A DNA stretch of 64,000 nt, from contig JAESUZ010003902.1 of assembly GCA_017311185.1 (NCBI GenBank), positions 1 to 64,000 of the forward strand, given 5' to 3'. The notes under the pieces are model-generated. The model was not told the origin of the DNA. It searched no databases and saw only the letters and a program-made list of their open reading frames with translations. The DNA comes from Proteles cristata cristata. Taxonomy: Eukaryota > Chordata > Mammalia > Carnivora > Hyaenidae. How positions within the stretch are numbered: the stretch's first letter is position 1; each line of letters opens with the position of its first letter. The position numbers were made by a program, and so were the translations under genes. Positions 55,156 through 64,000 of the stretch are shown here, piece after piece.

Positions 55156-55885
55156 ATTGTCTCAAGTATTTTCTAATTTCCCTTGTGATTTCTTTTTTGG
55201 TCCTTTGGTTGCTTAAGAGTGTGTTAATTTGCACAAATTTGTGAATTTTCCCATTTTACCTTTGTTTCTTATTTTAACTTCATCTTGTGGTTGGAGAGGA
55301 TATTGTGTATGATATTTGTGTTTTGCAGTCTGTTGAGACTTAATTGTGGCCTAAAGTATGATCTATTCCTGGAAAATATCCCATATACACTTGAAAACAA
55401 ATGTATATGCTGATGTGGTTGGGTAGTGTTTTGTATATGTCTGTTAGGTCTAGTTGGTTTATTGCATTGTTTAAATTCTCCATTTTCTTATCTCCTGTCT
55501 GGTTGTTCTATCTAGTATTGAGAGTGGGTATTGAAGTCTCTAATTATTATTATAGTAGAACTGTCTCTCTCTTTAATTTTGTCAGTTTTAGCTTCTTATA
55601 TTTTGATGGTTTGTCATTAGGTATGTAAATGTTTATAATTGCTATATCCTCTTGCTGTATCACTTTTTTATTAATACATAATATCCTTCTTGGTCACTTG
55701 CAACCTTTTAAATTCAGTCTGTTTTGTCCAATATTAGTGTAGCTACTCCTGCTCTTTTTTGGTTACTATTTTCATGGACTACCTTTCCCATTCTTTTATT
55801 TTCATCCTATCTGTATTTTCGGTTCTAAAGTGATTCTCTTGAAGATAGCATGTAGTTGGATTATGTGTTTTTATTCTGCCTGGCT

Positions 55886-56118
55886 TTTTTTTTTATGTTT
55901 GTTTTTGAAAGAGAAAGGGAGAGAAAGCACGCACTTGTGCATGTGCACGAGTGCGGGGAAAGGGTGCGTGCAGAGAGAGGGAGACACAGAATCCAAAGCA
56001 GGCTCCAGAATCTGAGCTGTCAGCATAGAGCCATTTTTGGGCCTTGAACCCAAGGACTGTGAGATCATGACTTGAGCTGAAGTCAGAGGCTTAAGCAACT
56101 GAGCCACCCAGGTGCCCC
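55886..56118 (-). mobile_element. SINE, class F, with target-site duplication
   Basis: 'TCTGCCTGGCT' (55,875) and 'TCTGCCTAGCT' (56,119). Confidence 0.9.
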
Positions 56119-56249
56119 TCTGCCTAGCTCCCCTCTGTGGATCTGTGTTTTGATTGGAGAGTAGAAGACTCCAAGTAATTACTGATAAGAAGGGACTTCT
56201 GTCATGTTACTGATTGTTTTCTTTCTTTTTTTTTAAAGGAGATTTTCTA

Positions 56250-56433
56250 TTTTTTTTTTTATTTTATTTTTTTGAGAGAGAGAGAGAGAGAGTGCACATG
56301 CATGTGACAGGGGAGGGGCAGAGAGAGAAGGGGACAGAGAATCTGAAGCTGTCTCTGTGCTGACAGTAGAAAGCCTGAGGTGGGGCTCAAACTAACATGA
56401 CCAGATCCTGACCTGAGCCATGCAGGCACCCCA
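56250..56433 (-). mobile_element. SINE, class F, head shortened
   Basis: 'ACCTGAGCCATGCAGGCACC' shows a deletion of about 25 bp in the head. GA run at about 56,274-56,291. Confidence 0.87.
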
Positions 56434-57619
56434 TGAATTTTTTCTATATGTTTTATAGCTTTTTTGTTCTTCATTTTGTGTATATATTTTTTGTAGTGAA
56501 ATGTTTAAACACCTTTCTCATTTCATACTATGTATATTCTGAGCTATTTTCTTTGTGGTTACCCTGGGGATTATAATTAACATCCTAAAGTTATAACATT
56601 CAAATTTGAATTTATACCATCCTAACTTTAGTAATATAGAATAACTGGTTTTTAACAGCTCCAACCCCGCCCCCCTTGGTAGTTGATATTACAGACTTAT
56701 ATCTTTATACATTGTGTTCTCAGATACATAAAGTAAGCATTCTTTAAGTTGCATTTAGTCTTTTAAATCCTGTAGAAAACAACATTTGGAATTATAAAAC
56801 AATGTTGGAATAATACTAACTTTTATAATTGCCATGCATTTACCTTTATTGAGATCCTTATTTCTTCAATATGGCTTTGAATTGCTGTTTACTGTCCTTT
56901 CATTTCACACTCCAGTACATCCTTGAGCTTTCTTGTTTGTCTGAGAAGGTCTTAATTTCGTCCTAACTTTTGGAGGACACTTTCGCCAGATACAGGAATC
57001 TTGCTTGATTGTTTCTTCTTTTAGGACTTTGAGTGCATTAGCTCCCTGGCTTCTGGCTTCCAACATTTGTAATGACAAATCTCCTCATACACTAAGTCTT
57101 GAGGATACATTGTATGTGAATCACTTCTCACTACTTTGAAGATTCTTTGTGAATTTCTTCAAATTCATATATGGGGTTTATTGAGCTTCTTAGATATTTA
57201 TATTCATGTCTTTCATTAAGTTTGGGGAAGTTTCCAGTTCATTATTTTTCTACCTACATTCCCTGCCCCATTCTCTTCTCCTTCTGGACTTCCATGATGT
57301 ATAATGTGAGTGTACTTATGGGTGTCCTACAGGTACCTTACTCTGTTCATTTTGCTTCTGTCATATTTCTTTTTGTTCTCACTTGATACTTTTCATTGTC
57401 CTGTCTTCAAGTTTGCTCATTATTTCTTCTGCCTGCCTACCCCTTTCTGCCTTTGAATCTTTTTAGTGAATTTTTCATTTCTGTTCTTGTACTTTTCATC
57501 TGTAGAATTTCTTTTTGGTTTCCTTATATTTTCTATCTGTTGATATTTCTGTTTTGTTTCTACATTGTTTTCTTGATTTTCTCCATATCTTCCTTTACTT
57601 TCTTGAGCGTCTTTAAGAC

Positions 57620-57807
57620 ATTTATTTATTTATCTTTTTAGAGCGAGACATGTGAGCCCAAGTGGAGGAAGGGCAAAGGTAGAGGGAGAGAGAGAATATT
57701 AAGCAGGCTCTACACTGAGTGCAGGGCTCAGTCTCATGACCGTGAAATCATGATCTGAACCAAAATCAAGATTTGGACACATAACTGACGGAGCCACTCA
57801 GGCACTC
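57620..57807 (-). mobile_element. SINE, class F, with target-site duplication
   Basis: 'CTTTAAGACA' at 57,611-57,620 and 57,808-57,817. Confidence 0.88.
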
Positions 57808-57826
57808 CTTTAAGACAATTATTTTA

Positions 57827-58022
57827 GGGGCTCTTGGGTGGCTTAGTCGGTTAAGGGACTAACTCTTGATTTCGGCTCAGATCATGATCTCACAGTTAGT
57901 GAATTCATGCCCCTGCATCTGGCTCTGTGCTGACACTGTGAAGCCTGCTTGAGATCTCTGCTCTTCCTCTGCTTGTGCTCTAAATCTTTCTCAAAATGAG
58001 ACAGTGAACATTAAAAAAAAAA
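57827..58022 (+). mobile_element. SINE, class F, diverged
   Basis: GGGGCTCTTGGGTGGCTTAG head; short CT-rich body; A10 tail. Confidence 0.88.
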
Positions 58023-58374
58023 CAAGTTACTTTAATGTCTTTGTTTAGTATGTCTACCATCAGGTCTTTTTCAGGGAATAGTTCCTGTTAAGTTTTCTCC
58101 TTTGAACAAGGCCGGGTTTTCCTGTTTTCTGTGATTTTATTGTTGTTGTTGTTATTGAAAATTGGACTATTCAATCTAATGATATGGTAATTCTTAAAAT
58201 CAGCTTCTCCTCTTTCCCAGAATATTTTGATTTTTTTGGCTGTTGTAGTCTGTCTTTGTGATTAGGATCAACCTGAGAGGTGTCAGTTTAAGTTCTCAGG
58301 TCTTTTCTCAGTACTGCTTTTCCCTGGATATGCATGGCGAGTTTCTGATTTCTTCTGTATGTGCAGTTGCTTTT

Positions 58375-58820
58375 TTTTTTTTTACACAAATAGTTTATTG
58401 TCAAATTAGTTTCCACATAACACTCAGTGCTCATCCCCACAAGTGTCCTCCTCCATGCCCATCCCCCTCCCCCATATCCATCAGTCCTCAGTTTTTGTCA
58501 GCATTCAACAGTCTCTCATGGTTTGCTTCTGTCCCTTTCCCCCACCATTTCCGCCCTTCTTCTCCCCCTTGTTCCTCTGTCAAGTTCCTCCTAATCCTCC
58601 TATACGTGCAAACATATGATATTTGTCCTTCTCTGCCTGACTTATTTCGCTCAGCATAACACCCTCAAGGTCCATCCATGTTGCTACACATGGCCAGATT
58701 TCATTGTTTCTCATTGCCATGTAGTATTCCATGGTATAGATAAACCACATCTTCTTGATCCATTCATCTGTTGATGGACACTTAGGCTCTTTCCATGTTT
58801 TAGCTATTGTGGAGAGTGCT
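58375..58820 (-). mobile_element. Young felid L1, 5'-truncated, perfect 17-bp duplication
   Basis: 'TATGTGCAGTTGCTTTT' stands at about 58,358-58,374 and 58,820-58,836. Between them are a T-rich tail and the complement of an L1 3' UTR plus a little ORF2, nearly identical to 41,335-42,000. It interrupts the older L1. Confidence 0.94.
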
Positions 58821-59333
58821 ATGTGCAGTTGCTTTTAAATGTCTTAGTCTTTAATGTCTGGCTTCCAAAAGGGAAAATAGAGAAAAATGAAGGGGAAGGG
58901 AAGAGTACAGGTAAAGAAAAGGAAGGACTTATAGCAGTGGGAGTTGGTGCAACAAAAATGGCCTTATGCCTCTTTGTTTTCATTTTTGTGATTAAAAGCA
59001 GCAACGAGGAATTAGGGCACAGATCTCCAATACAAGGAGGGCACACTAATTTTTGCTTACCCTAGCTCTCACAAGCTGCTTCTAGAATGTATGTACAACT
59101 GCCATGTAGTTGGAGGTGGAGGATGGGTAGCTGCTCCCCTGCTAAAAGCTGAAATTGATGAAAAATTCCCCTTCCAAACCTATTCCTTGGAAGCTGCAAA
59201 CTTTCAGAGGACTCTAGAGTTCCAAAAAACCCTCATTATATCAGACAGATTATGCCTGTGTCATTATTCTCTAGGTGGAGAGACAGAATCCTGGTGCTTC
59301 CTTACTCTTCCATCCTCTCAGAATCTTAATAAA

Positions 59334-59668
59334 GTTGACCTTTGAACAGTGTGGGTTTGAACTTCATGGGTCCACTTATAGTCAGATTTTATCTGATAGA
59401 GTATAATTCTGCACATGTAATTTCCCACCCTTGTATTTTCTTAATAATAATGTTTCCTTTTATCTAGTTTACTTTATTGTATGAATACAGTATATGATAC
59501 ATATAACATATACAATATGTGTAAATGGGATGTTAATGTTATTGGCAAGGCTTCTAGTACAATAGGCTATTAGTAGTTAAGTTTTAAGGGAGTCAAAAAT
59601 TATATGTGGATTTTTGACTGTTGGGGCAGTCAGTACCCCAACCCTCATGTTGTTTAAGGGTCAGCTGT
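59334..59668 (-). mobile_element. MER8-like Tigger (TcMar) MITE, antisense
   Basis: 'GTTGACCTTTGAACAGTGTG' at the left and 'TTGTTTAAGGGTCAGCTGTT' at the right are inverted repeats. The middle holds 'TTTACTTTATTGTATGAATA'. Uninterrupted counterpart of 38,323-39,154. Confidence 0.8.
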
Positions 59669-60025
59669 TATCTGTTAGTAAATTTTGAGAGAGACTGATT
59701 TTGAAAGAGAGTTGAGGAAGGGGATTGCAGCTGCCTACTATTATGATTAACTTTACACTTGGAGATCTCAGAATACTTTGCAGTGTTCTCATTTATTATT
59801 TCCAAATCGTATTAGGAAGCTGTATTGAAGTAGCATATTTTTAGCTTAATTAAGTATATTGTGTTTATTTTTGAATATTTTTCTAAAGGCAGCATTTAGA
59901 CATTGTAGATGATTTAAAAGATTTAAAAAAGTATAAAGGAAAGATAAAATTCTCTTGTACTGTCACTACTCAGTGTACTTATAATTATGTGTACATATAT
60001 CTTGCATGCATATATGTATTTAGAA

Positions 60026-60238
60026 AAAATTTTTTTACAGTTTATTTTTGAGAGAGTGCACGAACACACCCTTGCGCCAGTAGGGGAGGGGTAGAGAGAG
60101 AGGGAGACAGAATCTGAAGCAGCTCCAGGCTCCAAGCTGTCAGCACAGAGCCTGACATTGGGTTCAAACTCACAAACCATGAAATCATAACTGGATCCAA
60201 AGTGGGGTGTTTAATCAACTGAGCCACCCAGGCACCCC
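60026..60238 (-). mobile_element. SINE, class F
   Basis: Complete; 'TATGTATTT' before and 'TATGCATTT' after. Confidence 0.9.
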
Positions 60239-60299
60239 TGTATGCATTTTATTTTAGTCATGAACATATGCTAGCTAAAACTCCTTTTTTCATATTTGG

Positions 60300-60560
60300 T
60301 ATATAGTTGCATAATTTTTAAGGTACAGATTCCTGTAAGCACACCACAAACAAGAATAATAACAGTTCTGTCACCCTAGGAAACTCCTACATGCTATTCC
60401 TTTGTTGTCATTTTCTTCATTTCTTGTTAACCACTGGCCACCACAGTTCTCTTTTCTTTCACTGTAGTTTTGTCTTTTTCAGAATGTCATAAATGGACTT
60501 ATAAAGTATTTAACATTTTGAAACTATCTTCTTAGAATCAATATTTTATCACTTCATTGA
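60300..60560 (-). mobile_element. Old L1 3'-UTR-like fragment, antisense
   Basis: 'TTTGTCTTTTTCAGAATGTC' and 'TCATAAATGGACTTATAAAG' resemble the complement of old L1 3' ends. Confidence 0.5.
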
Positions 60561-60599
60561 AATTTGGATCCCACCATATAGATTGTTTTGCCCTTTCCC

Positions 60600-61330
60600 T
60601 TTTTGTTGTTGTTGTCATTATATACATAACAAATCCCTGTCTCTTAATGTTATAATTTTTACATTTAGCTGAAAAACATAAAAGAACTCAAGAGTAGAAG
60701 AATGGACTGTATTTAATAAATAGTTACATTTATTCAGATTGTTAACCAATTATGTTGTTCTTTTTTCCTTCCTAATATTCTAAATATTCCTTTATTTCAC
60801 TTTTGTATAAAAAAAATCTTTCTTAACAATTCTTTTAGAGGAAGTTTGCAGACAGTGATTGCGTCATCAGAGAATATCTTTATTTCTGACTGGTATTTTC
60901 CTTATTTGTAGCTTTGTGGGTTGACATTTCTTTCAGCATATTAAAAATGTTTTCTTCTTTCTTTTGATATCCAAGATTCCTGATGAGAAATCTGCAATGA
61001 TAAGTAATATGTGATTTTTCTCTGGCTGTTTTAAAGATTTTTTTTTTCTTTGTTTTTAGTTTTCAGCAGTTTCATTGTGAGTGTCTTGGTGTGGATATCT
61101 TTAGATTTATTGTATTTGGGATTAACTTAGCTTGAATTTGCAGATATATGTCACTTTCCAAACCTGGAAAGTTTTCAGCCATTGTTTCTTTAGGTATTTT
61201 TTCTGCACTATAGTTTTTTTCTCCTTTTGGGATTCTGATGACATGAACACTATTCCTTTTGATACTGTCATATGGGTTTCTGAGGCTCTGTTCATTTTTT
61301 TTAATCTGTTTTTTTCTCTTGTCCTGATTT
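60600..61330 (-). mobile_element. Old L1 5'-region/ORF1 fragment, antisense
   Basis: 'GATTCCTGATGAGAAATCTG' and 'AGTTTTCAGCAGTTTCATTG' parallel the L1 region at about 56,880-57,400. Confidence 0.6.
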
Positions 61331-61551
61331 AAAATTTTTTTTTTAATGTTTTATTTAGTTCTGAGAGAGAGAGCGAACGAGCGTGAGCAGGGGAGGGTCA
61401 GAGGGGAGGGAGATACAGAATCTGAAACGGGCTCCAGGCTCTGAGGTAGCTGTCAGCACAAAGTCCGATGCGGGGCTCGAACCCACGAGCCATGAGATCA
61501 TGACCTGAGCCAAAGTCGGATGCTTAACTGACTGAGCCACCCAAGTGCCCC
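61331..61551 (-). mobile_element. SINE, class F, with target-site duplication
   Basis: 'CTCTTGTCCTGATT' (61,316) and 'CTCTTGTTCTGATT' (61,553) differ at one base. Confidence 0.93.
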
Positions 61552-61584
61552 ACTCTTGTTCTGATTAGGTAGTTTCTTTTTCTT

Positions 61585-61791
61585 TTTTCTTTTTTTAAAG
61601 TTTATTTTGAGAGAGCATGTGTGCGAGAGAGGGAGAGAGCGAGAGAGAGCGAGAACAAGAACAAGTGGGGGAGGGGCAGGGAAAAAGAGAGACAGAATTC
61701 CAAGCAGCCCATGTGGGGCTTGAACTCATGAACTATGAGATCGTGACCTGAGCCAAAGTTCGATGCTCAGCTGATGAACCATTCAGGTCCC
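61585..61791 (-). mobile_element. SINE, class F, worn
   Basis: GAGCGAGAG-rich body; head 'GATGAACCATTCAGGTCCC'. Confidence 0.85.
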
Positions 61792-62707
61792 TTGCCAATT
61801 TACATTTCTACTGACAGTGTACAAGGGTTCCCTTTTCTCTGTGTCCTTGCCAACACTTGTTATTTTTTGTATTTTTTTTGAAAAAAATTTTTAATGTTTT
61901 TTATTTATTTGAGACAGAGAGAGACAGACAGACAGCGTGAACACGGGAGGGTCCGAGAGAGAGGGAGATATAGAATCCGATGACATGCCTCAGGCTCTGA
62001 GCTGTCAGCACAGAGCCTGAAGCGGGGCTCGAACCCTCGAACCGCAGGATCATGACCTGAGCCGAAGTTGACGCTTAACTGACTGAGCCACCCAGGTGCC
62101 CCTGTTTTCTGTATTTTTGATAATAACTAATCTGACAAATGTGAGGTAATAGCACATTTTGGTTTTGATTTGCACTTCCCTGGTGATGAGTGTTGTTTGC
62201 CAGGTTTTCATGTCCCTTTTGGCCATCTGCATGTCTTCTTTTGAAAAATGTCTAAGTCTTCTGCCCATTATTTAAATTGGTTTTTAAAAAATATTAGGTA
62301 TATAGGTGTAATGTGGGTGTAAAACATATATTTTAGATATTAATCCTTTATCAGATACATAATTTGCAAATATCTACTTCCACTTAGTAGGTTGCCTTTT
62401 TGTTTTGATGTTTTCCTTTGCTTTGCAAAAGGTTTTTAGTTTGATGTATATCCATTTGTTTATTTTGTAAGCTTTTGTTTCCCCTGCCTGAAGATACTGA
62501 TCTAGAAAAATACCACTAAGACTGATGTAAGGGCCTACTGTCTGTTTTTCTTCCAATAGTTTCATGGTTTCAGGTCTTATGTTCAAGTCTTTAATGCATT
62601 TTTGAATTTGTTTTTCTGTATTGTGTAAGATAGTGGTCCATTTTAATTATTTTTCTGGTAGTTGTCCACTTTTCCTAACATCATTTATTGGTAAGTATGA
62701 GTCTTAA
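61792..62707 (-). mobile_element. L1 ORF2 3' part, antisense
   Basis: 'CTTGCCAATTTACATTTCTA', 'GGTTTTGATTTGCACTTCCC' and 'TAATCCTTTATCAGATACAT' are complement L1 ORF2 landmarks. Confidence 0.82.
61872..62102 (-). mobile_element. SINE, class F, inside the L1
   Basis: Complete; head GAGCCACCCAGGTGCCCC; 'TTGTATTTTT' before and 'CTGTATTTTTG' after. Confidence 0.91.
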
Positions 62708-62764
62708 TAATACATTTCTTTTTAAAAAAAATTGTTAATGCTTTTGTTATTATTTATTTTCAAT

Positions 62765-62877
62765 TTTAACTTTAACTTTAAACTTTTTTAAAGTAAGCTC
62801 TACACAACATGGGGCTTGAACTCATGACCCCAATATCATGAGTTGCATGCTTTACCAACTTGGCCAACAGACACCCC
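62765..62877 (-). mobile_element. SINE, class O
   Basis: 'AAGTAAGCTCTACACAACAT' to 'CCAACAGACACCCC'; 'TAATAATACA' flanks it (about 62,705 and 62,879). Confidence 0.85.
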
Positions 62878-62890
62878 TAATAATACAGGT

Positions 62891-63085
62891 TTTTTTTAAT
62901 GTTTTATTTTTTTTTTTTGAGAGAGAGCAAGTCAGATGTGCAGAGAGGAAGGGGACAGAGGATCTGAAGTGGGCTCTGCACTGAGAGCAGAGAGCCCGAT
63001 GTGGGGCTTGAACTCATAAACCTTGAGATTATGGCCTGAGCCAAAGTCACATGTTCAGCTGACTGAGCCACCAAGGTGCTCCCCT
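62891..63085 (-). mobile_element. SINE, class F, stacked on the class O copy
   Basis: 'ATAATACATTTCT' occurs before the pair (about 62,708) and after it (about 63,087), so both SINEs used the same target. Confidence 0.9.
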
Positions 63086-63230
63086 ATAATACATTTCTAG
63101 TCGCTGAGTTCTTCAATATATTTCTGAACTTGAAATTAATTCAGTTGCTTCATTTTATAGAATTAAAATTTGTAAAATACAACTTACTCAATTGCTTTGA
63201 CTTAGAACTCTTTTATTGTACATAACATTA

Positions 63231-63433
63231 AAATTTTTTTTTATGGTTTTATTCATTTTTGAAAGAGACAGAGGGCTAGCAGGGGAGGGGCAGGGAGAGA
63301 GGGAGATAGAGAATCTGAAGCAGGCTCCAGGCAGTCAGCACAGAGCTGGATGCAGGTCTCGAACCCATGAACTGTGAGATCATGACCTGAGATGAAGTCG
63401 GATGCTTAACTGACTGAGTCACCAAGATGCCCC
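63231..63433 (-). mobile_element. SINE, class F
   Basis: Complete; head GAGTCACCAAGATGCCCC; flanks 'TACATAACATT' and 'TACATAGCATT'. Confidence 0.9.
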
Positions 63434-63667
63434 TTTTCTACATAGCATTTAAGAAACACTACTAATAAAGCATGCTGAGAGCACATGAAATATGAATCAG
63501 AAATGCCAAATATACCTTCACTAGATTGCTAGTCTTATTTAAAACTTGGAAAAGTCATGCCTATTAAATTTTTAGTTTATGTAATTTTATTAGGAATAGT
63601 TACTTAAATTAACTTTACATTTTTCAATGAATAAAAATGTGAAAAGAAGATAGATTTGCTTCCATTT

Positions 63668-63820
63668 TATTTTTTATTATTTTAAAATATTTATTTTGAG
63701 AAGGAGAGTGTGTAACAGGGGAAGAGGGGCAGAAGAAGAGGGAGAGAGAATCCCAAGCATACTCTATGCTATCAGCACAGAGCCATAGTGAGACACTTAA
63801 CTAAGCTACTCAGGTGCCCC
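63668..63820 (-). mobile_element. SINE, class F, internally deleted
   Basis: 'CACAGAGCCATAGTGAGACA' shows the loss of most of the tRNA-related region. Confidence 0.85.
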
Positions 63821-63877
63821 AGTATAATTCTGTTTTAAAGGAAAGGGTTGTTATTGTATTAAAAAATCATTAGTTAG

Positions 63878-64000
63878 GGGGGCGCCAGGGTGGCTTAGTC
63901 GGTTAAGCGTCCGACTTTCGCTTAGGTCATGATCTCGCGGTTCGTGGGTTCGAGCCCCGCGTCGGGCTCTGTGCTGACTGCCAGCTCAGAGCCTGGAGCC
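63878..64000 (+). mobile_element. SINE, class Y, cut by the right edge
   Basis: GGGCGCCAGGGTGGCTTAGT head with intact CpGs through 'GAGCCTGGAGCC'; tail lies outside the window. Confidence 0.93.

Larger units (their letters stand above)
53477..59333 (-). mobile_element. Long old L1, antisense, composite with nested insertions
   Basis: A 3' UTR remnant (53,477-53,529) and then complement of ORF2 reverse transcriptase (53,840-54,650), endonuclease (55,175-55,860), ORF1/5' region (56,435-57,610; 58,023-58,358) and perhaps 5' UTR (58,837-59,333). 'GACTTAATTGTGGCCTAAAG' (about 55,336) marks the endonuclease part. Many stops. Several SINEs and one younger L1 are inserted. Confidence 0.75.

Overview
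This is a mammalian nuclear genome window, almost certainly from a cat (Felidae). About 80 copies of the tRNA-Lys-derived carnivore SINE in its felid form are scattered through it (GCCTGGGTGGCTCAG head, GA/CT-rich body, AAATAAAT tail). There is also a carnivore-type L1 3' end, plus older layers shared by placental mammals (L2, MIR, hAT-Charlie and Tigger MITEs, ERVL/MaLR LTRs). Nothing in it is bacterial, viral-episomal or operon-like.

The only protein-coding gene I can support is the first coding exon of ZMYM4 on the + strand. A CpG island (about 19,550-20,480) contains an ATG at 20,058 that opens a 13-codon exon, MAEREVESGPRKR, followed directly by a GTAGGT splice donor. This matches the N-terminus of mammalian ZMYM4 as I know it. 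Positions 1-19,900 would therefore be upstream intergenic DNA. Everything from 20,097 to the right edge would be the 5' part of a very long intron 1; I found no second exon.

Layout. 0.3-5.1 kb: an old antisense L1 broken by many SINEs. 5.1-15 kb: SINE clusters, a sense L1 3' end, two ERVL-type LTRs, an L2, a compound microsatellite and a 61-bp tandem duplication. 15-22 kb: SINE-poor sequence around the promoter, mostly unique DNA plus MIRs. 22-28 kb: intron with an antisense RPS20 processed pseudogene and a MER20-like MITE. 28.4-32.1 kb: a two-LTR MaLR element (antisense) split by an L1. 32.2-35.8 kb: an antisense L1 whose 5' part is inverted (twin priming). 36-41 kb: L2, young SINEs and a nested Tigger MITE. 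41.2-42.8 kb: a young felid L1 apparently fused to a SINE. 43-47 kb: an ancient LINE-like repeat with nested SINEs. 47-53.5 kb: sparse old repeats, including a MER5A-like MITE. 53.5-59.3 kb: a long antisense L1 with a younger L1 inserted in it. 59.3-64 kb: a Tigger MITE, more antisense L1 and SINEs.

Three SINE classes are used in the entries. Class Y is young: CTTAG/CTAAG in the head, GTCTGTGACTCC in the body, CCTAGAAATAAATAAAACATT-like tail. Class F is the standard felid SINE: CTCAG head, GATTCTGTGTCTCC body, CTCAAAAATAAATAAACATT-like tail. Class O is an older, short form of about 105-125 bp without the CT/GA-rich body. SINE '-' orientation means the T-rich tail is on the left.

The most interesting signals are retrotransposition by-products. 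They are two apparent 'poly(A)-only' insertions flanked by 18-19 bp perfect target-site duplications, a candidate SINE-L1 template-switch chimera, a twin-primed L1 inversion with matching breakpoints, and several SINEs with perfect 14-19 bp duplications that may be recent enough to be polymorphic. I found no previously undescribed multi-gene system. All family names are from recognition by eye, not from a database search.
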